NCBI GenBank assembly: GCA_022565015.1
Contig: JADFKI010000024.1
Location: 1-19,855, forward strand
Length of the DNA stretch: 19,855 nucleotides
Direction of reading: 5' to 3'
Source of the DNA: Chloroflexota bacterium
GTDB lineage: Bacteria > Chloroflexota > Dehalococcoidia > Lucifugimonadales > JADFKI01
Each line of letters starts with the position of its first letter. The first letter of the stretch is position 1. Below, piece by piece: positions 7,353 through 15,530 of the stretch. The notes under the pieces are model-generated. The model had not been told where the DNA came from. It was given only the letters and a program-made list of their open reading frames with translations, and did no database searches. The translations under genes were made by a program, and so were the position numbers.

Positions 7353-9296
7353 ATGCTAAGTCCTTCAACTCAGCAACAGCTAGGCTTGAACGATTTCGAC
7401 AAACTGAACGTTGTACACGCTCACTTTCAACGATCCGAACCCTTTTCCTTTGACGTGTTCGAAGGATTTTCAACATTGCGCGTCCTTACTTATTCCAGCA
7501 GTATCCCCATGACGGTAAGGATGCTCAGTCATTTCGATTCAGTGGAATGCATATTCGGATACGAAGGGGTCATCAAGAATTTCAGTGAAATTTTGGCGGT
7601 ACAAAAGACGCTCTCTGACGATCTCCTATTTGCTATAAAGGGACTGGAAGACGACCGAAAAGCCTACCTGGTCGAGCAGATGGCCAACAAAAGGTTAAGA
7701 TTTCTATTGGTGAAGGATGCCATCTCTCATTCCAAAATTTACTTACTTGAAAGTGACAGTCGAAGACGAGTGATAGCAGGATCCGCGAATTTTTCGGAAC
7801 GTGCTTTTTCAGGTAAGCAGATTGAAGAGTTGATTTTATTTGATGACGACGACCCTGCGTGGGAATACTATGAATCAAGATATGAGGCGGTTCGGAGCAC
7901 AGCAACGAGTGATTTTCATGTCCCTGACCTTGCTATAGATGAAGTGCGCTTGGAAGACACGCCGCTCGTCGCTGAAGCAAAAGGCTCAACAAACGGTATA
8001 ACGGTACTTTTGCCAACAGACAATCCAAACGCTGTTGTTTCCACTATTGTCAAAAAGGTCGAAGTGTTTGCTGACAAATATAAGAATATCGTAAATCCTA
8101 TAGCTAAGCCGGTCAAAGGTCGAATAACGTTCACTGCTGCCATACGGGGCAAGATCATCCAACTTGCAAAGGCCCAGAAGCAGTCGGTTGAAATGCAGGA
8201 ACCGACCTGGCTATCCATAAACCGAGATACTGATAAAATTTTGCTCTCAGGAAGGGAACTTTCTCTTGATGTCCAAAAGGATCAACTCAAGTCCGACGTA
8301 AATAGCTTCATTGAGTATTTCGGCAATTTTGAGAAAGGATTCCACGGGAATGTAAAACAGCTCCAAAAGGACTATTTTATGTTCATGAACTGGTTCTACC
8401 TGTCTCCTTTGATATGCGACCTCAGAAACCACGCAATCTCCGAAAACATATATATCTATGATTTCCCAATGTTCGCGGTTCTGTTTGGCAAGAGCAATTG
8501 TGGTAAGACTAGTCTTGTACGAACATTAATGAAATCGATGTTCGGAGAATGGGAATTTGTTGAGAAAGAGTCGTTTACAGCCAGGAATTTGAGAGGGTTG
8601 TTTTATGCGCACAAGCGATATCCCGTAATCTTCGATGATGTGGACCGAGCTCGCTTCATGAGACACGGTCCAGACATAATTAAGGACGAGACTCTGATGT
8701 TGGAAGAGTATCCTCCTTTCATATTGTCTATGAACGCCGAGAGCCACAGTTTCTCTACTGAGATAATCAAGCGCTGCTTGATGATATATACGAATTCGTC
8801 TCTGCCCGATAATGCCGACCAGACCAGGGACCTATACAGCAGCGTGACCTCAATTCAGGATAGATTATCAACCGACCTCTACAGCGAATTTCTCACAAGA
8901 GTGCTCGCGGAACTCCGAGAGGGCCCTTATCCATCCGACATTCTTGATTTTGCTTCCAAACACTTGATTTCGATATTTGAGGAGAACTGTGATGGAGACC
9001 TTCCCCCATGGTGCAAACGCTTAAGTATTAGGGATTATCACAGTAAGAAATACGACCGCGTTCAGTTAGATCTTAGGAAACTTTATGACACCAATCCAGG
9101 CATGTGGGATATTCGCAAGGACGAAATCATTCTAAGGGTCTCGGGATTCGAATCATCGGGCATTAGAAGAGATATACCAGATTGGTTGTTGAAACCGGGG
9201 AGTAGAGTAGGCAACATTGTAATGGACCGCCACCCCTTGGAGGAATTTCTAGATATGAAATTCAGGTCAAAATGGAGGCGGACTTTACGGATATAG
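7353..9296 (+). CDS. phospholipase D-like nuclease domain fused to a P-loop ATPase, probable defence or mobile-element protein
   Basis: The product is 647 residues. The ATG is 7 nt after GGAGG. Residues 1-190 form a PLD-type domain: His126-Ser-Lys128, then Gly143-Ser-Ala-Asn146, one HxK...GSxN half-site, so an active enzyme would need to dimerise as BfiI or Nuc do. The usual Asp of the HKD motif is Glu133, with an Asp at 135. A middle region of about 190-370 has no motif I know. The ATPase follows: Walker A G379KSNCGKTS, Walker B VIFDDVD with Asp428-Asp429, sensor Asn461 in LSMNAE, and Lys473-Arg474 in EIIKRCLMIYT as a likely finger. This layout recalls AAA+ or superfamily 3 helicase-type ATPases. 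The gene is clearly AT-richer than its neighbours, stands alone and ends 21 nt from the convergent crcB gene. Function is inference: nucleic-acid sensing and cleavage. Confidence 0.75.
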   Translation: MLSPSTQQQLGLNDFDKLNVVHAHFQRSEPFSFDVFEGFSTLRVLTYSSSIPMTVRMLSHFDSVECIFGYEGVIKNFSEILAVQKTLSDDLLFAIKGLEDDRKAYLVEQMANKRLRFLLVKDAISHSKIYLLESDSRRRVIAGSANFSERAFSGKQIEELILFDDDDPAWEYYESRYEAVRSTATSDFHVPDLAIDEVRLEDTPLVAEAKGSTNGITVLLPTDNPNAVVSTIVKKVEVFADKYKNIVNPIAKPVKGRITFTAAIRGKIIQLAKAQKQSVEMQEPTWLSINRDTDKILLSGRELSLDVQKDQLKSDVNSFIEYFGNFEKGFHGNVKQLQKDYFMFMNWFYLSPLICDLRNHAISENIYIYDFPMFAVLFGKSNCGKTSLVRTLMKSMFGEWEFVEKESFTARNLRGLFYAHKRYPVIFDDVDRARFMRHGPDIIKDETLMLEEYPPFILSMNAESHSFSTEIIKRCLMIYTNSSLPDNADQTRDLYSSVTSIQDRLSTDLYSEFLTRVLAELREGPYPSDILDFASKHLISIFEENCDGDLPPWCKRLSIRDYHSKKYDRVQLDLRKLYDTNPGMWDIRKDEIILRVSGFESSGIRRDIPDWLLKPGSRVGNIVMDRHPLEEFLDMKFRSKWRRTLRI

Positions 9297-9317
9297 CCCA
9301 AAGCAAACGCCATGCAA

Positions 9318-9695
9318 CTAAATCGCCCTACCGACCACCAGACCGAGGAACGCGGCGAGAAGGCCCACGACGATGCTGCCGAAGATGTTCAGCAGGCCCC
9401 TGGTGACCTCTCCACCCTGAAAGAGCTGAAGGCTGGCGACCGTGAGCGTGGAGAAGGTCGTGTAGGAGCCTAGAATGCCCACGGCGAGGAAGAGGAAAAG
9501 GCGCGATTCCAGCATCCATCCCGTTCGTTCCGCCGTGAACGCTATGAACAGACCGAGCAGGAAAGAGCCGGTGATGTTGACGACGAATGTGCCCAGTACG
9601 GTCGGCCCGCCAACGATGCCTATGAGGGCGCGGTCAACACCATACCTGGAGACCGCTCCTAATGCGCCGCCTAAGGCGACCATTATCCAGGGCAT
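9318..9695 (-). CDS. crcB: CrcB/Fluc fluoride channel
   Basis: The product is 125 residues, the normal length of a Fluc subunit. Family motifs are all present: GGALGAVSRY near the start, GTFVVNITGSFLLG with the conserved Asn40, and GILGSYTTFST at 73-83, including the Phe and Thr residues of the pore. Four membrane helices are expected; such proteins work as antiparallel dual-topology dimers that expel fluoride. Only one crcB copy is seen, consistent with a homodimer. I looked upstream on the minus strand for the fluoride riboswitch and did not see its conserved core, so expression may be constitutive. Confidence 0.92.
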   Translation of the reverse strand: MPWIMVALGGALGAVSRYGVDRALIGIVGGPTVLGTFVVNITGSFLLGLFIAFTAERTGWMLESRLFLFLAVGILGSYTTFSTLTVASLQLFQGGEVTRGLLNIFGSIVVGLLAAFLGLVVGRAI

Positions 9696-9861
9696 TGCTC
9701 TTCGCTATTCGACCCGACTTCGATGGAGTTAGGAACGAGCTCGACGCCGCATTTCACATGGTCTGTCCGTCCGTCGGACATTCCGATATTTGCGAAGTAT
9801 GCTCGGCCTTCAGTAGACAGCAACTTGAGTCCTCTCTCCGGCGTCCATGGCCCCAGAAACC

Positions 9862-11046
9862 TTAGCCCCTGGGCAGGCCAAGGCCACGAGTGGCAATGAT
9901 GTTACGCTGTATCTCGGACGTACCGCCGCGAATTGTCAGAGAATAGGAGTCCATCCACTCCCAGGCCAGCTTGCCGTTCAGGTAGGCGTGCTTGGAGTCC
10001 TTGTCCAGTATGCCGTGCATGCCCAGCATCTTCACGCCCAGGTGCTTGATGCGCTGGGCGATCTCGCTGCCGGTCAGCTTGGATACGGAGGCCTCCTTGT
10101 TGGGCACGAGACCCTGGCTCTGCATCCAGCCGACGTTGTAGGCCATGAGCCGGCCAGACTCGTTGGCGGTCCAGAGCTCGGCCAACCTGGCCCTGAACTT
10201 CGGGTCTTCATTCAGGGTCCTCCCGTTCGACTTGATCTCCCTGGAGAGCTCGACGATCTCCTCGAGGTCCCGTCTGTTGGCGGCAAACCGCTGCACGCCG
10301 GAGCGCTCGAAGTCGAGCGTCGTCGCGGCTACGTACCATCCGCGGTTCATTTCGCCTATCATGCTCTGCTTCGGCACGCGTACGTTCTCGAAGAATACCT
10401 GATTGAAGTAGTGTACGCCGAACATGTTGATTATGGGACGCACCTCGATTCCCGGAGTGGCCATGTCCAGCACGAATACGCTGATGCCACGATGCTTCGG
10501 GGCCTCGGTGTCCGTCCTCGCCATCAGGTAGCACCTGTTGGCCCTATGCGCCCCCGAGGTCCATATCTTCGAGCCGTTCAAGATAAAATCGTCGCCGTCT
10601 TCCACGGCGCGAAGCTGGAGGGAAGCCAGGTCGGAGCCGGACTCGGGCTCGCTGAACCCCTGGCAATATACGGCGGTGCCGTCGGCGATCTCTGGCAGGT
10701 ACTCGGCCTTCTGCTCGTCGGTCCCGTAGAGCATGATGGTCGGCCCGACCATGTGGGTGCCCATGCTGGTATCTCGTACGGGAGCCCTGAAATACGCCGT
10801 CTCCTCGTTGTAGATCATCTGCTCCATGTGTGGTCGGCCCTGCCCGCCGTACTCCTCGGGCCAAGCGAGAGTGAGCCAGTTCTTCTCGACCAGCTTCTCC
10901 GTGAGGCCCCTTATGAGCCGCCAGTTGTCGTCCTGGAAATAGGAGTCGGGGTCGATACCGCCCCAGCCTTCGCCCAGTGCGCTCTTGAAGAACTCACGCA
11001 CCTCGAGCCGAAAGGCCTCCTGTTCACGCGTAAATCGAAAATCCAT
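9862..11046 (-). CDS. acyl-CoA dehydrogenase
   Basis: The product is 394 residues, standard for the family. The N-terminal helical domain begins MDFRFTREQEAFRLEVREFF. The middle domain has CQGFSEPESGSDLASL and NGSKIWTSGAH, the two signature stretches lining the FAD. The C-terminal domain ends RGGTSEIQRNIIATRGLGLPRG. In the canonical YEGT motif the Glu is the catalytic base; here the position is Gly, so the base must come from another helix as in isovaleryl-CoA or some actinobacterial FadE enzymes, or be absent. It oxidises an acyl-CoA to the enoyl-CoA with electrons going to ETF. No ETF or thiolase gene is nearby, so the chain type is unknown. Confidence 0.92.
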   Translation of the reverse strand: MDFRFTREQEAFRLEVREFFKSALGEGWGGIDPDSYFQDDNWRLIRGLTEKLVEKNWLTLAWPEEYGGQGRPHMEQMIYNEETAYFRAPVRDTSMGTHMVGPTIMLYGTDEQKAEYLPEIADGTAVYCQGFSEPESGSDLASLQLRAVEDGDDFILNGSKIWTSGAHRANRCYLMARTDTEAPKHRGISVFVLDMATPGIEVRPIINMFGVHYFNQVFFENVRVPKQSMIGEMNRGWYVAATTLDFERSGVQRFAANRRDLEEIVELSREIKSNGRTLNEDPKFRARLAELWTANESGRLMAYNVGWMQSQGLVPNKEASVSKLTGSEIAQRIKHLGVKMLGMHGILDKDSKHAYLNGKLAWEWMDSYSLTIRGGTSEIQRNIIATRGLGLPRG

Positions 11047-11075
11047 GGACCTACCCCGCGAATAGACTTCGCAAA

Positions 11076-11423
11076 TTATTCGTTGGTCTCGCTTTGAATC
11101 AGGCGTTCAATGTCGCGGCGAAGATCAGGGATGATGTTAGTGATGACGTCCCATACGATTTCATAGTCAATTCCAAAATAGCCGTGAACCAGTCTGTCGC
11201 GCATTCCAACCATATTCGCCCAGCGTACCTCGTCACGGCTCCGCCTGAATTCGTCGGGGACATGCCTCGCCGCTTCTCCGATAATTTCCAGACTGCGAAC
11301 AAAAGCCCGCTGCAGGACTTCGTCTTGCAAGAAGGCGTCATTCTCTATTCCCGCAGAGAACTCAATCAGAAACCGGGTCTCTTTCAGAATGTGACGGAGA
11401 TAAGGAAGAACTGATATTGACAA
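11076..11423 (-). CDS. hepT: HepT-like RNase toxin (DUF86)
   Basis: The product is 115 residues from a TTG at 11423 with GAGG 6 nt upstream. It is an all-helical HEPN protein: LPYLRHILKETRFLIEF at the start, FVRSLEIIGEAARHVP in the middle, and the active motif Arg75-x4-His80-x-Tyr82 in RDRLVHGYF. HepT toxins cleave tRNA or mRNA, and their partner MntA silences them by adenylylating the Tyr of this motif; all three residues are intact. The gene overlaps the 3' end of mntA by 62 nt, so the two are translated together. Confidence 0.88.
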   Translation of the reverse strand: MSISVLPYLRHILKETRFLIEFSAGIENDAFLQDEVLQRAFVRSLEIIGEAARHVPDEFRRSRDEVRWANMVGMRDRLVHGYFGIDYEIVWDVITNIIPDLRRDIERLIQSETNE

Positions 11424-11715
11424 ATTCCGCCTCTTCCAAAACGTAGGGTCGAATATATGGGCTCAGAGCCTCGCTCGTAACCAGATCAACTCGCCTATCG
11501 AATATGCCTTCCAGGAAGGAAGCCAGACGCATAAGAGATTCGAATGTCTTACGGCCGGGGTGGAATTCAACTAATATGTCGATGTCACTGGAATCAGTCT
11601 GCTCCCCTCGAATAAATGAGCCAAACAGGGCAAGCCTCTTCACGCCAAAGGAGCCGATCTCTCCTTCGTGTTCCTTCACAAGCGAAATGATCTGCTTCCC
11701 GGTATTCACGGCCAT
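11362..11715 (-). CDS. mntA: MntA-like nucleotidyltransferase antitoxin
   Basis: The product is 117 residues. The ATG at 11715 has GGAG 6 nt upstream. The minimal nucleotidyltransferase signature is complete: FGSFIRGEQ at 31-39 followed by Ser-Asp44-Ile-Asp46, and a third acidic residue at Asp77 in RRVDLV. MntA adenylylates HepT to block its RNase activity. The last 20 or so residues (SLSPSHSERDPVSD) run beyond the usual end of the fold into the hepT gene in another frame and look unstructured, suggesting that an earlier stop was lost. The pair sits between acyl-CoA dehydrogenase and thioredoxin reductase with no link to either. Confidence 0.88.
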   Translation of the reverse strand: MAVNTGKQIISLVKEHEGEIGSFGVKRLALFGSFIRGEQTDSSDIDILVEFHPGRKTFESLMRLASFLEGIFDRRVDLVTSEALSPYIRPYVLEEAEFVNISSSLSPSHSERDPVSD

Positions 11716-11822
11716 TGAGGGCTCCCGAATCGCGCAAGTATCATTTTCACATAAAAGTGCGGGCTAATAATCGCAGTCTCTAGAATAACCACCTGGCTCC
11801 AGTTTAGGTCCTGCCCCGGAGA

Positions 11823-12758
11823 TCACCACTCTCGACCTTCGATGTAACGGCGCGCGGCGATGGCAGCGGTCGCGCCGTCCCCCGCCGAGCTCGCGAGCTG
11901 TGCCGCTGAGCTCTGGCGGATGTCGCCCGCCGCGAACAGACCCGGCACGGGCGTCTCCATCCACAAGTCGGTAGGGATGTGGCCACCGCCGTCCAGTGAC
12001 AGCACCTTGTCCAGGTATTGGCTATTGGGCTCAAGGCCAACATAAATGAAGATGCCGGCCAGGTCGACGCGCGAGGTCTCCCCGGACTTCGTCTCCGTTA
12101 TGCTAACGCCGGCGACGCCACCTTCGCCCAAAATGGCGTCGATCGTCGTGTCCCACCTGATCTCGATCTTGGGATTGGAGAACACCCTGTCCTGAAGGAC
12201 CTTCTCGCCGCCGAATCTTGCATCCCTGCAGAAGATGATTACCTTGGAGGCGAACTCCGTCAAAACCAGCGCCTCGTCCAGGGCGGAGTCCCCACCGCCT
12301 GCTACGCCGACGACCTGCCCCATGAAGAAAGCGCCGTCACACGTAGCGCAATAAGAGACGCCCGCGCCGTGCATCTCTTCTTCGCCGGGCACACCGAGCT
12401 TCCTGAGCGTTGAGCCCCCGGCGATAATCACGGCCTTGGCCTCGTACTCGCCGGAGTAAGAGCCAACGACCCAGTGCGAGTTCGACAGCTTGAGGCTCTC
12501 CACCTCCGCAAGCTGAATGTCCAGACCGTGGCGCGTCGCCTGCTCCTGCAGAAGAGGCCCGATCTCCGCGCCCGAAATGCCCTCGGGAAAGCCGGGGAAG
12601 TTCTCGATCTTCTCGGCGTTGATGATCTGCCCGCCGGTCATCATGCGCTCCAGCAGCACCGTCTTGAGGCCGGCCCTGCATGCATACATGCCCGCAGTGA
12701 GTCCTGCGACTCCACCACCGATGATCACGACGTCGTAAATTGCCTTCTGAGCAGTCAT
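11823..12758 (-). CDS. trxB: thioredoxin reductase-like flavoprotein
   Basis: The product is 311 residues. The ATG at 12758 is chosen for its GAGAGG about 5 nt upstream and because the FAD motif VVIIGGGVAG then lies at 10-19; an upstream frame extends to 12803 without support. The redox-active pair is Cys137-Ala-Thr-Cys140 followed by DGAFF, and the FAD C-terminal motif is AAGDIR with QLASSAGDGATAA. The second nucleotide-binding loop GVAGGGDSALDEA is present. The HRRxxxR loop that binds the 2'-phosphate of NADPH in classic enzymes reads FCRDARF, so the electron donor may differ. It follows the aminotransferase gene by 89 nt on the same strand, and a GC-rich hairpin lies between them. Confidence 0.88.
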   Translation of the reverse strand: MTAQKAIYDVVIIGGGVAGLTAGMYACRAGLKTVLLERMMTGGQIINAEKIENFPGFPEGISGAEIGPLLQEQATRHGLDIQLAEVESLKLSNSHWVVGSYSGEYEAKAVIIAGGSTLRKLGVPGEEEMHGAGVSYCATCDGAFFMGQVVGVAGGGDSALDEALVLTEFASKVIIFCRDARFGGEKVLQDRVFSNPKIEIRWDTTIDAILGEGGVAGVSITETKSGETSRVDLAGIFIYVGLEPNSQYLDKVLSLDGGGHIPTDLWMETPVPGLFAAGDIRQSSAAQLASSAGDGATAAIAARRYIEGREW

Positions 12759-12790
12759 AGAGCCCTCTCGCGGATTCTCACAGTTGCGTA

Positions 12791-12814
12791 GGGGCCCATA
12801 CATGTCGGGGCCCC
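12791..12814 (-). other. GC-rich hairpin between the aminotransferase and thioredoxin reductase genes
   Basis: GGGGCCC (12791-12797) and GGGCCCC (12808-12814) make a perfect 7-nt stem with a 10-nt loop. Read in the direction of transcription there is no T-tract after it, so it is not a standard intrinsic terminator. It could reduce read-through or protect a processed end. Confidence 0.5.
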
Positions 12815-12847
12815 CGGGTCTCCATTAATACAGTCTGACACGCCGCA

Positions 12848-14176
12848 TCAGATCAATCCCTGCTCCCGGACCTCGGTCAGGCCCTTCTCGAAGGCGTCGA
12901 TCGTGTAGTTGATGTCCTCTTCTGTGTGGGCCGCAGTCAGGATGAATCGAGTGGAAGCCTGTACGCCGTGGTTTTGCATGGCGAGGTTCAGCTGCTGATT
13001 GCGGGCGGGGTCCGTGGCCTTCTTTCTGTCCTCGGGAGAAATGATGCATATCTCCTTGTCGCACTCGTGGTCAAGCCCCATCGACAGGAAGAGCAGCGAC
13101 GCGACGCCGTTGCAGCATCCCGGAATCTCCATCTTGCTCAGCAGATCGTTCAGGCCGTCCTTGAGCTGGGCGGCGCGCGCGTTTGCGGTGTCGTTCACAG
13201 GCGTGGTGGAGACCAGCTCCAGCATCTTGATGCCGGCCGCAGCGGATAGCGGGTTGGCGTTGAACGTGCCGTTATGGGAGATTCGTCGCGTGCTGTTCCA
13301 CTCCGGATCGTCCGTGGTCTCGATCATGTTTATGATGTCGGCCTTGCCGCAGACGGCTCCGCCGGGAAGGCCGCCTCCGAGGATCTTCGCCAGGGTCGTC
13401 ACGTCGGGGGTGATGCCGTAGAGTTCCTGGGCGCCGCCCTTGGACGTTCGAAAGCCCGTCACGACCTCGTCGAAGATAAGCACGACGCCGTAGCGCTCTG
13501 TAACGTCTCGAAGCTCCTGGAGGAAGCTTGGCAGTATCGGAATCGCGCCCATGTGAGCGCCTGTGGGCTCCAGGATTATACCCGCGATGTCGTCGTCGTT
13601 TTGCAGCGCCTTCTCGACGACGGAAATGTCGTTTATGGGAAGCAGGACCATCGTATCGAGCGTCGCCTTCGGTATTCCGCCGAGGCCTTCACTGCCCGCG
13701 ACGAGGTAGTCATTCCAACCGTGGAAGTGGTCCTCGAACTTGATGATCTTGTTCTTGCCGGTGTATGCGCGGGCCATGCGGATGGCCATCATGTCGGCCT
13801 CGGTGCCCGAACTGTGGAAGCGGACTTTTTCGGCGCTGGGAATGAGCTCTCTCACGAGCTCGCCCCACCGTATCTCCATCTCGGTCGAGCCCGCGAAGTG
13901 AGTTCCCTTAGCCATCTGGTCCTGCACGGCCTTGACGATGTCCGGGTGGGAATGCCCCAGCATTAAGGCACCGTGGCCCGGGAAGTAGTCGAGAATCTTG
14001 TTGCCGTCGACGTCCCATTTGGCCGCGCCTTCGGCGTGCGTGTAATAAAGCTGGAATGGCTTCTGTCTTCGCGCGTCGTGGGTCACTCCGTCCGGAAACA
14101 GGTCCCTGGCTTTTTCGTGACGTTCGGCGGAGCCGGGATGAAGGTCGATGAATCGCTGTTCGATAGGAGTGACCAT
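12848..14176 (-). CDS. hemL: class III aminotransferase, glutamate-1-semialdehyde 2,1-aminomutase-like
   Basis: The product is 442 residues, slightly longer than typical HemL. The start ATG has AGAGGTGA about 10 nt upstream. PLP residues are clear: HSSGTEADMMAIRMAR (phosphate loop), Asp236 in LIFDEVVTGFR, and the Schiff-base lysine Lys264 in TLAKILGGGLPGGAVCG. FNANPLSAAAG is the usual C-terminal domain entry. HemL converts glutamate-1-semialdehyde to 5-aminolevulinate for haem synthesis. No other hem gene is nearby, and many HemL-like paralogues use other amino acids, so the symbol is tentative while the fold type and subfamily are secure. Confidence 0.75.
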   Translation of the reverse strand: MVTPIEQRFIDLHPGSAERHEKARDLFPDGVTHDARRQKPFQLYYTHAEGAAKWDVDGNKILDYFPGHGALMLGHSHPDIVKAVQDQMAKGTHFAGSTEMEIRWGELVRELIPSAEKVRFHSSGTEADMMAIRMARAYTGKNKIIKFEDHFHGWNDYLVAGSEGLGGIPKATLDTMVLLPINDISVVEKALQNDDDIAGIILEPTGAHMGAIPILPSFLQELRDVTERYGVVLIFDEVVTGFRTSKGGAQELYGITPDVTTLAKILGGGLPGGAVCGKADIINMIETTDDPEWNSTRRISHNGTFNANPLSAAAGIKMLELVSTTPVNDTANARAAQLKDGLNDLLSKMEIPGCCNGVASLLFLSMGLDHECDKEICIISPEDRKKATDPARNQQLNLAMQNHGVQASTRFILTAAHTEEDINYTIDAFEKGLTEVREQGLI

Positions 14177-14221
14177 GTTTTACCAATCACCTCTTACTCT
14201 GAATTTAACCTGGCGGGTAGT

Positions 14222-14249
14222 ATTATATCGGGCCACCACCATTATGCAA
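14222..14249 (-). promoter_or_regulatory. promoter for the hemL-like gene
   Basis: On the minus strand a perfect TATAAT (14222-14227) is preceded after 16 nt by TTGCAT (14244-14249), half matching the -35 consensus. Transcription would begin near 14215, giving a leader of about 40 nt before the ATG at 14176. It lies in the divergent gap with threonine synthase. Confidence 0.55.
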
Positions 14250-14360
14250 CGATGCCGGTGCGCACCAGCCTGTGCTACCATCTGTACGGGATTATAGGGC
14301 GCTGCTCGCCAGACCTTATCCGCAGACCCCGGACCCTGAAACCCCACTCCAGGAGGAGCA

Positions 14361-15530
14361 ATGAAGAGCTATCTGACCCATCTCGAATGCACCTACTGCC
14401 ACGCAACATATTCGGCCGACGAGCGGCACCGCACCTGCTCGGAGTGCAACAAGGTGCTGTACCCCAGGTACGACCTCGCGGCCGCGAGCAAGGCGCTAAC
14501 GAAGGATATGCTCAGGGACCGGCCATCCAACATGTGGCGCTACTTCGAGGTCATGCCCGTCCGCGACGAGGCGAACGTGATAACGCTGGGCGAGGGCTTC
14601 ACGCCCATATTCAAGGCGGAACGGCTGGCGAAGGAGATGGGTTGCACGTCTCTGTACATCAAGGACGAGGGCCTAAACCCGACGGCGTCCTTCAAGGCGC
14701 GAGGCCTGAGCGCCGCCATCTCCAAGGCCAAGGAGCTCGGCATCACGAAGATAACGATGCCTTCCGCGGGAAACGCCGCCGGAGCGATGACCGCCTACAC
14801 GGCCAAGGGCGGCATGGAGGGCTACGTCTTCATGCCCAGGGACGCGCCCAAGGCCAACCAAGTAGAGGTCGACATCACCGGAGGCCACCTGACCCTGGTC
14901 GACGGCCTTATCAACGATGCGGGCCGCGAGTCGCGGGAGAAGGCGGCGGAGCTTGACCTGTTCGACGTCTCGACGCTCCAGGAGCCGTACCGCGTCGAGG
15001 GCAAGAAGACGATGGGCTACGAGATAGCGGAGCAGATGGGCTGGACCCTTCCCGATGCCATACTGTATCCCACGGGCGGCGGCACGGGCATCGTCGGCAT
15101 GTGGAAGGCGTTCCAGGAGATGGAGGAGATGGGCTGGATCGACGGCAAGCGTCCAAAGATGTTTTGCGTCCAGGCCGAGGGTTGCGCCCCCATCGTGCGT
15201 GCGTTCCACGAGGGCGCCGAGTTCGCCGAGCCCTGGGAGAACGCCGACACCATCGCGGCGGGCATTCGCGTTCCGGCGGCCATCGGCGACTACCTCATAC
15301 TCCAGGCCCTGCGCGAAAGCGGGGGCGGCGCGCTGACGGTATCCGACGACCAGCTAGTGCCCTACATGAGGACGGTGGCGACGCTGGAGGGCATGTTCAT
15401 CTGCCCCGAGGGTGCCGCGACCGTGGCCGCGCTGAACAGGCTGCTGGCCGATGGCGTCCTGCAGCCCGACGAGAAGATTCTCATCCTCAACACGGGTTCG
15501 GGGTTGAAGTACCTGGAGCTGCTTTCATAG
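14361..15530 (+). CDS. thrC: threonine synthase
   Basis: The product is 389 residues. The ATG has AGGAGG a few nt upstream. An N-terminal zinc ribbon is formed by Cys10, Cys13, Cys26 and Cys29. The PLP fold follows: LGEGFTPIFKAERL, the Schiff-base lysine Lys112 in NPTASFKARG, PSAGNAAGA, and the phosphate loop TGGGTG. This is the shorter threonine synthase class found in many bacteria and archaea, which converts O-phosphohomoserine to threonine. Related PLP lyases with the same ribbon exist, so another substrate is possible. The gene is divergent from the hemL-like gene. Its last 24 codons have a decayed twin at 16298-16375. Confidence 0.85.
   Translation: MKSYLTHLECTYCHATYSADERHRTCSECNKVLYPRYDLAAASKALTKDMLRDRPSNMWRYFEVMPVRDEANVITLGEGFTPIFKAERLAKEMGCTSLYIKDEGLNPTASFKARGLSAAISKAKELGITKITMPSAGNAAGAMTAYTAKGGMEGYVFMPRDAPKANQVEVDITGGHLTLVDGLINDAGRESREKAAELDLFDVSTLQEPYRVEGKKTMGYEIAEQMGWTLPDAILYPTGGGTGIVGMWKAFQEMEEMGWIDGKRPKMFCVQAEGCAPIVRAFHEGAEFAEPWENADTIAAGIRVPAAIGDYLILQALRESGGGALTVSDDQLVPYMRTVATLEGMFICPEGAATVAALNRLLADGVLQPDEKILILNTGSGLKYLELLS

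Noticed and set aside
9696..9861. Possible fluoride riboswitch upstream of crcB
   Set aside because: The leader was read on the minus strand and the conserved core with its pseudoknot pairing was not found.
9847..11097. Long open frame of 416 codons on the plus strand opposite the acyl-CoA dehydrogenase
   Set aside because: The opposite strand encodes a full-length recognisable dehydrogenase; the plus-strand product is a compositionally biased shadow.
12791..12814. GC-rich hairpin read as an intrinsic terminator of the aminotransferase gene
   Set aside because: No T-tract follows it in the direction of transcription, so it is listed only as a hairpin.
13274..13966. Open frame of 230 codons on the plus strand opposite the hemL-like gene
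   Set aside because: It is a shadow of the PLP enzyme with its intact Schiff-base lysine; no motif or ribosome binding site supports it.
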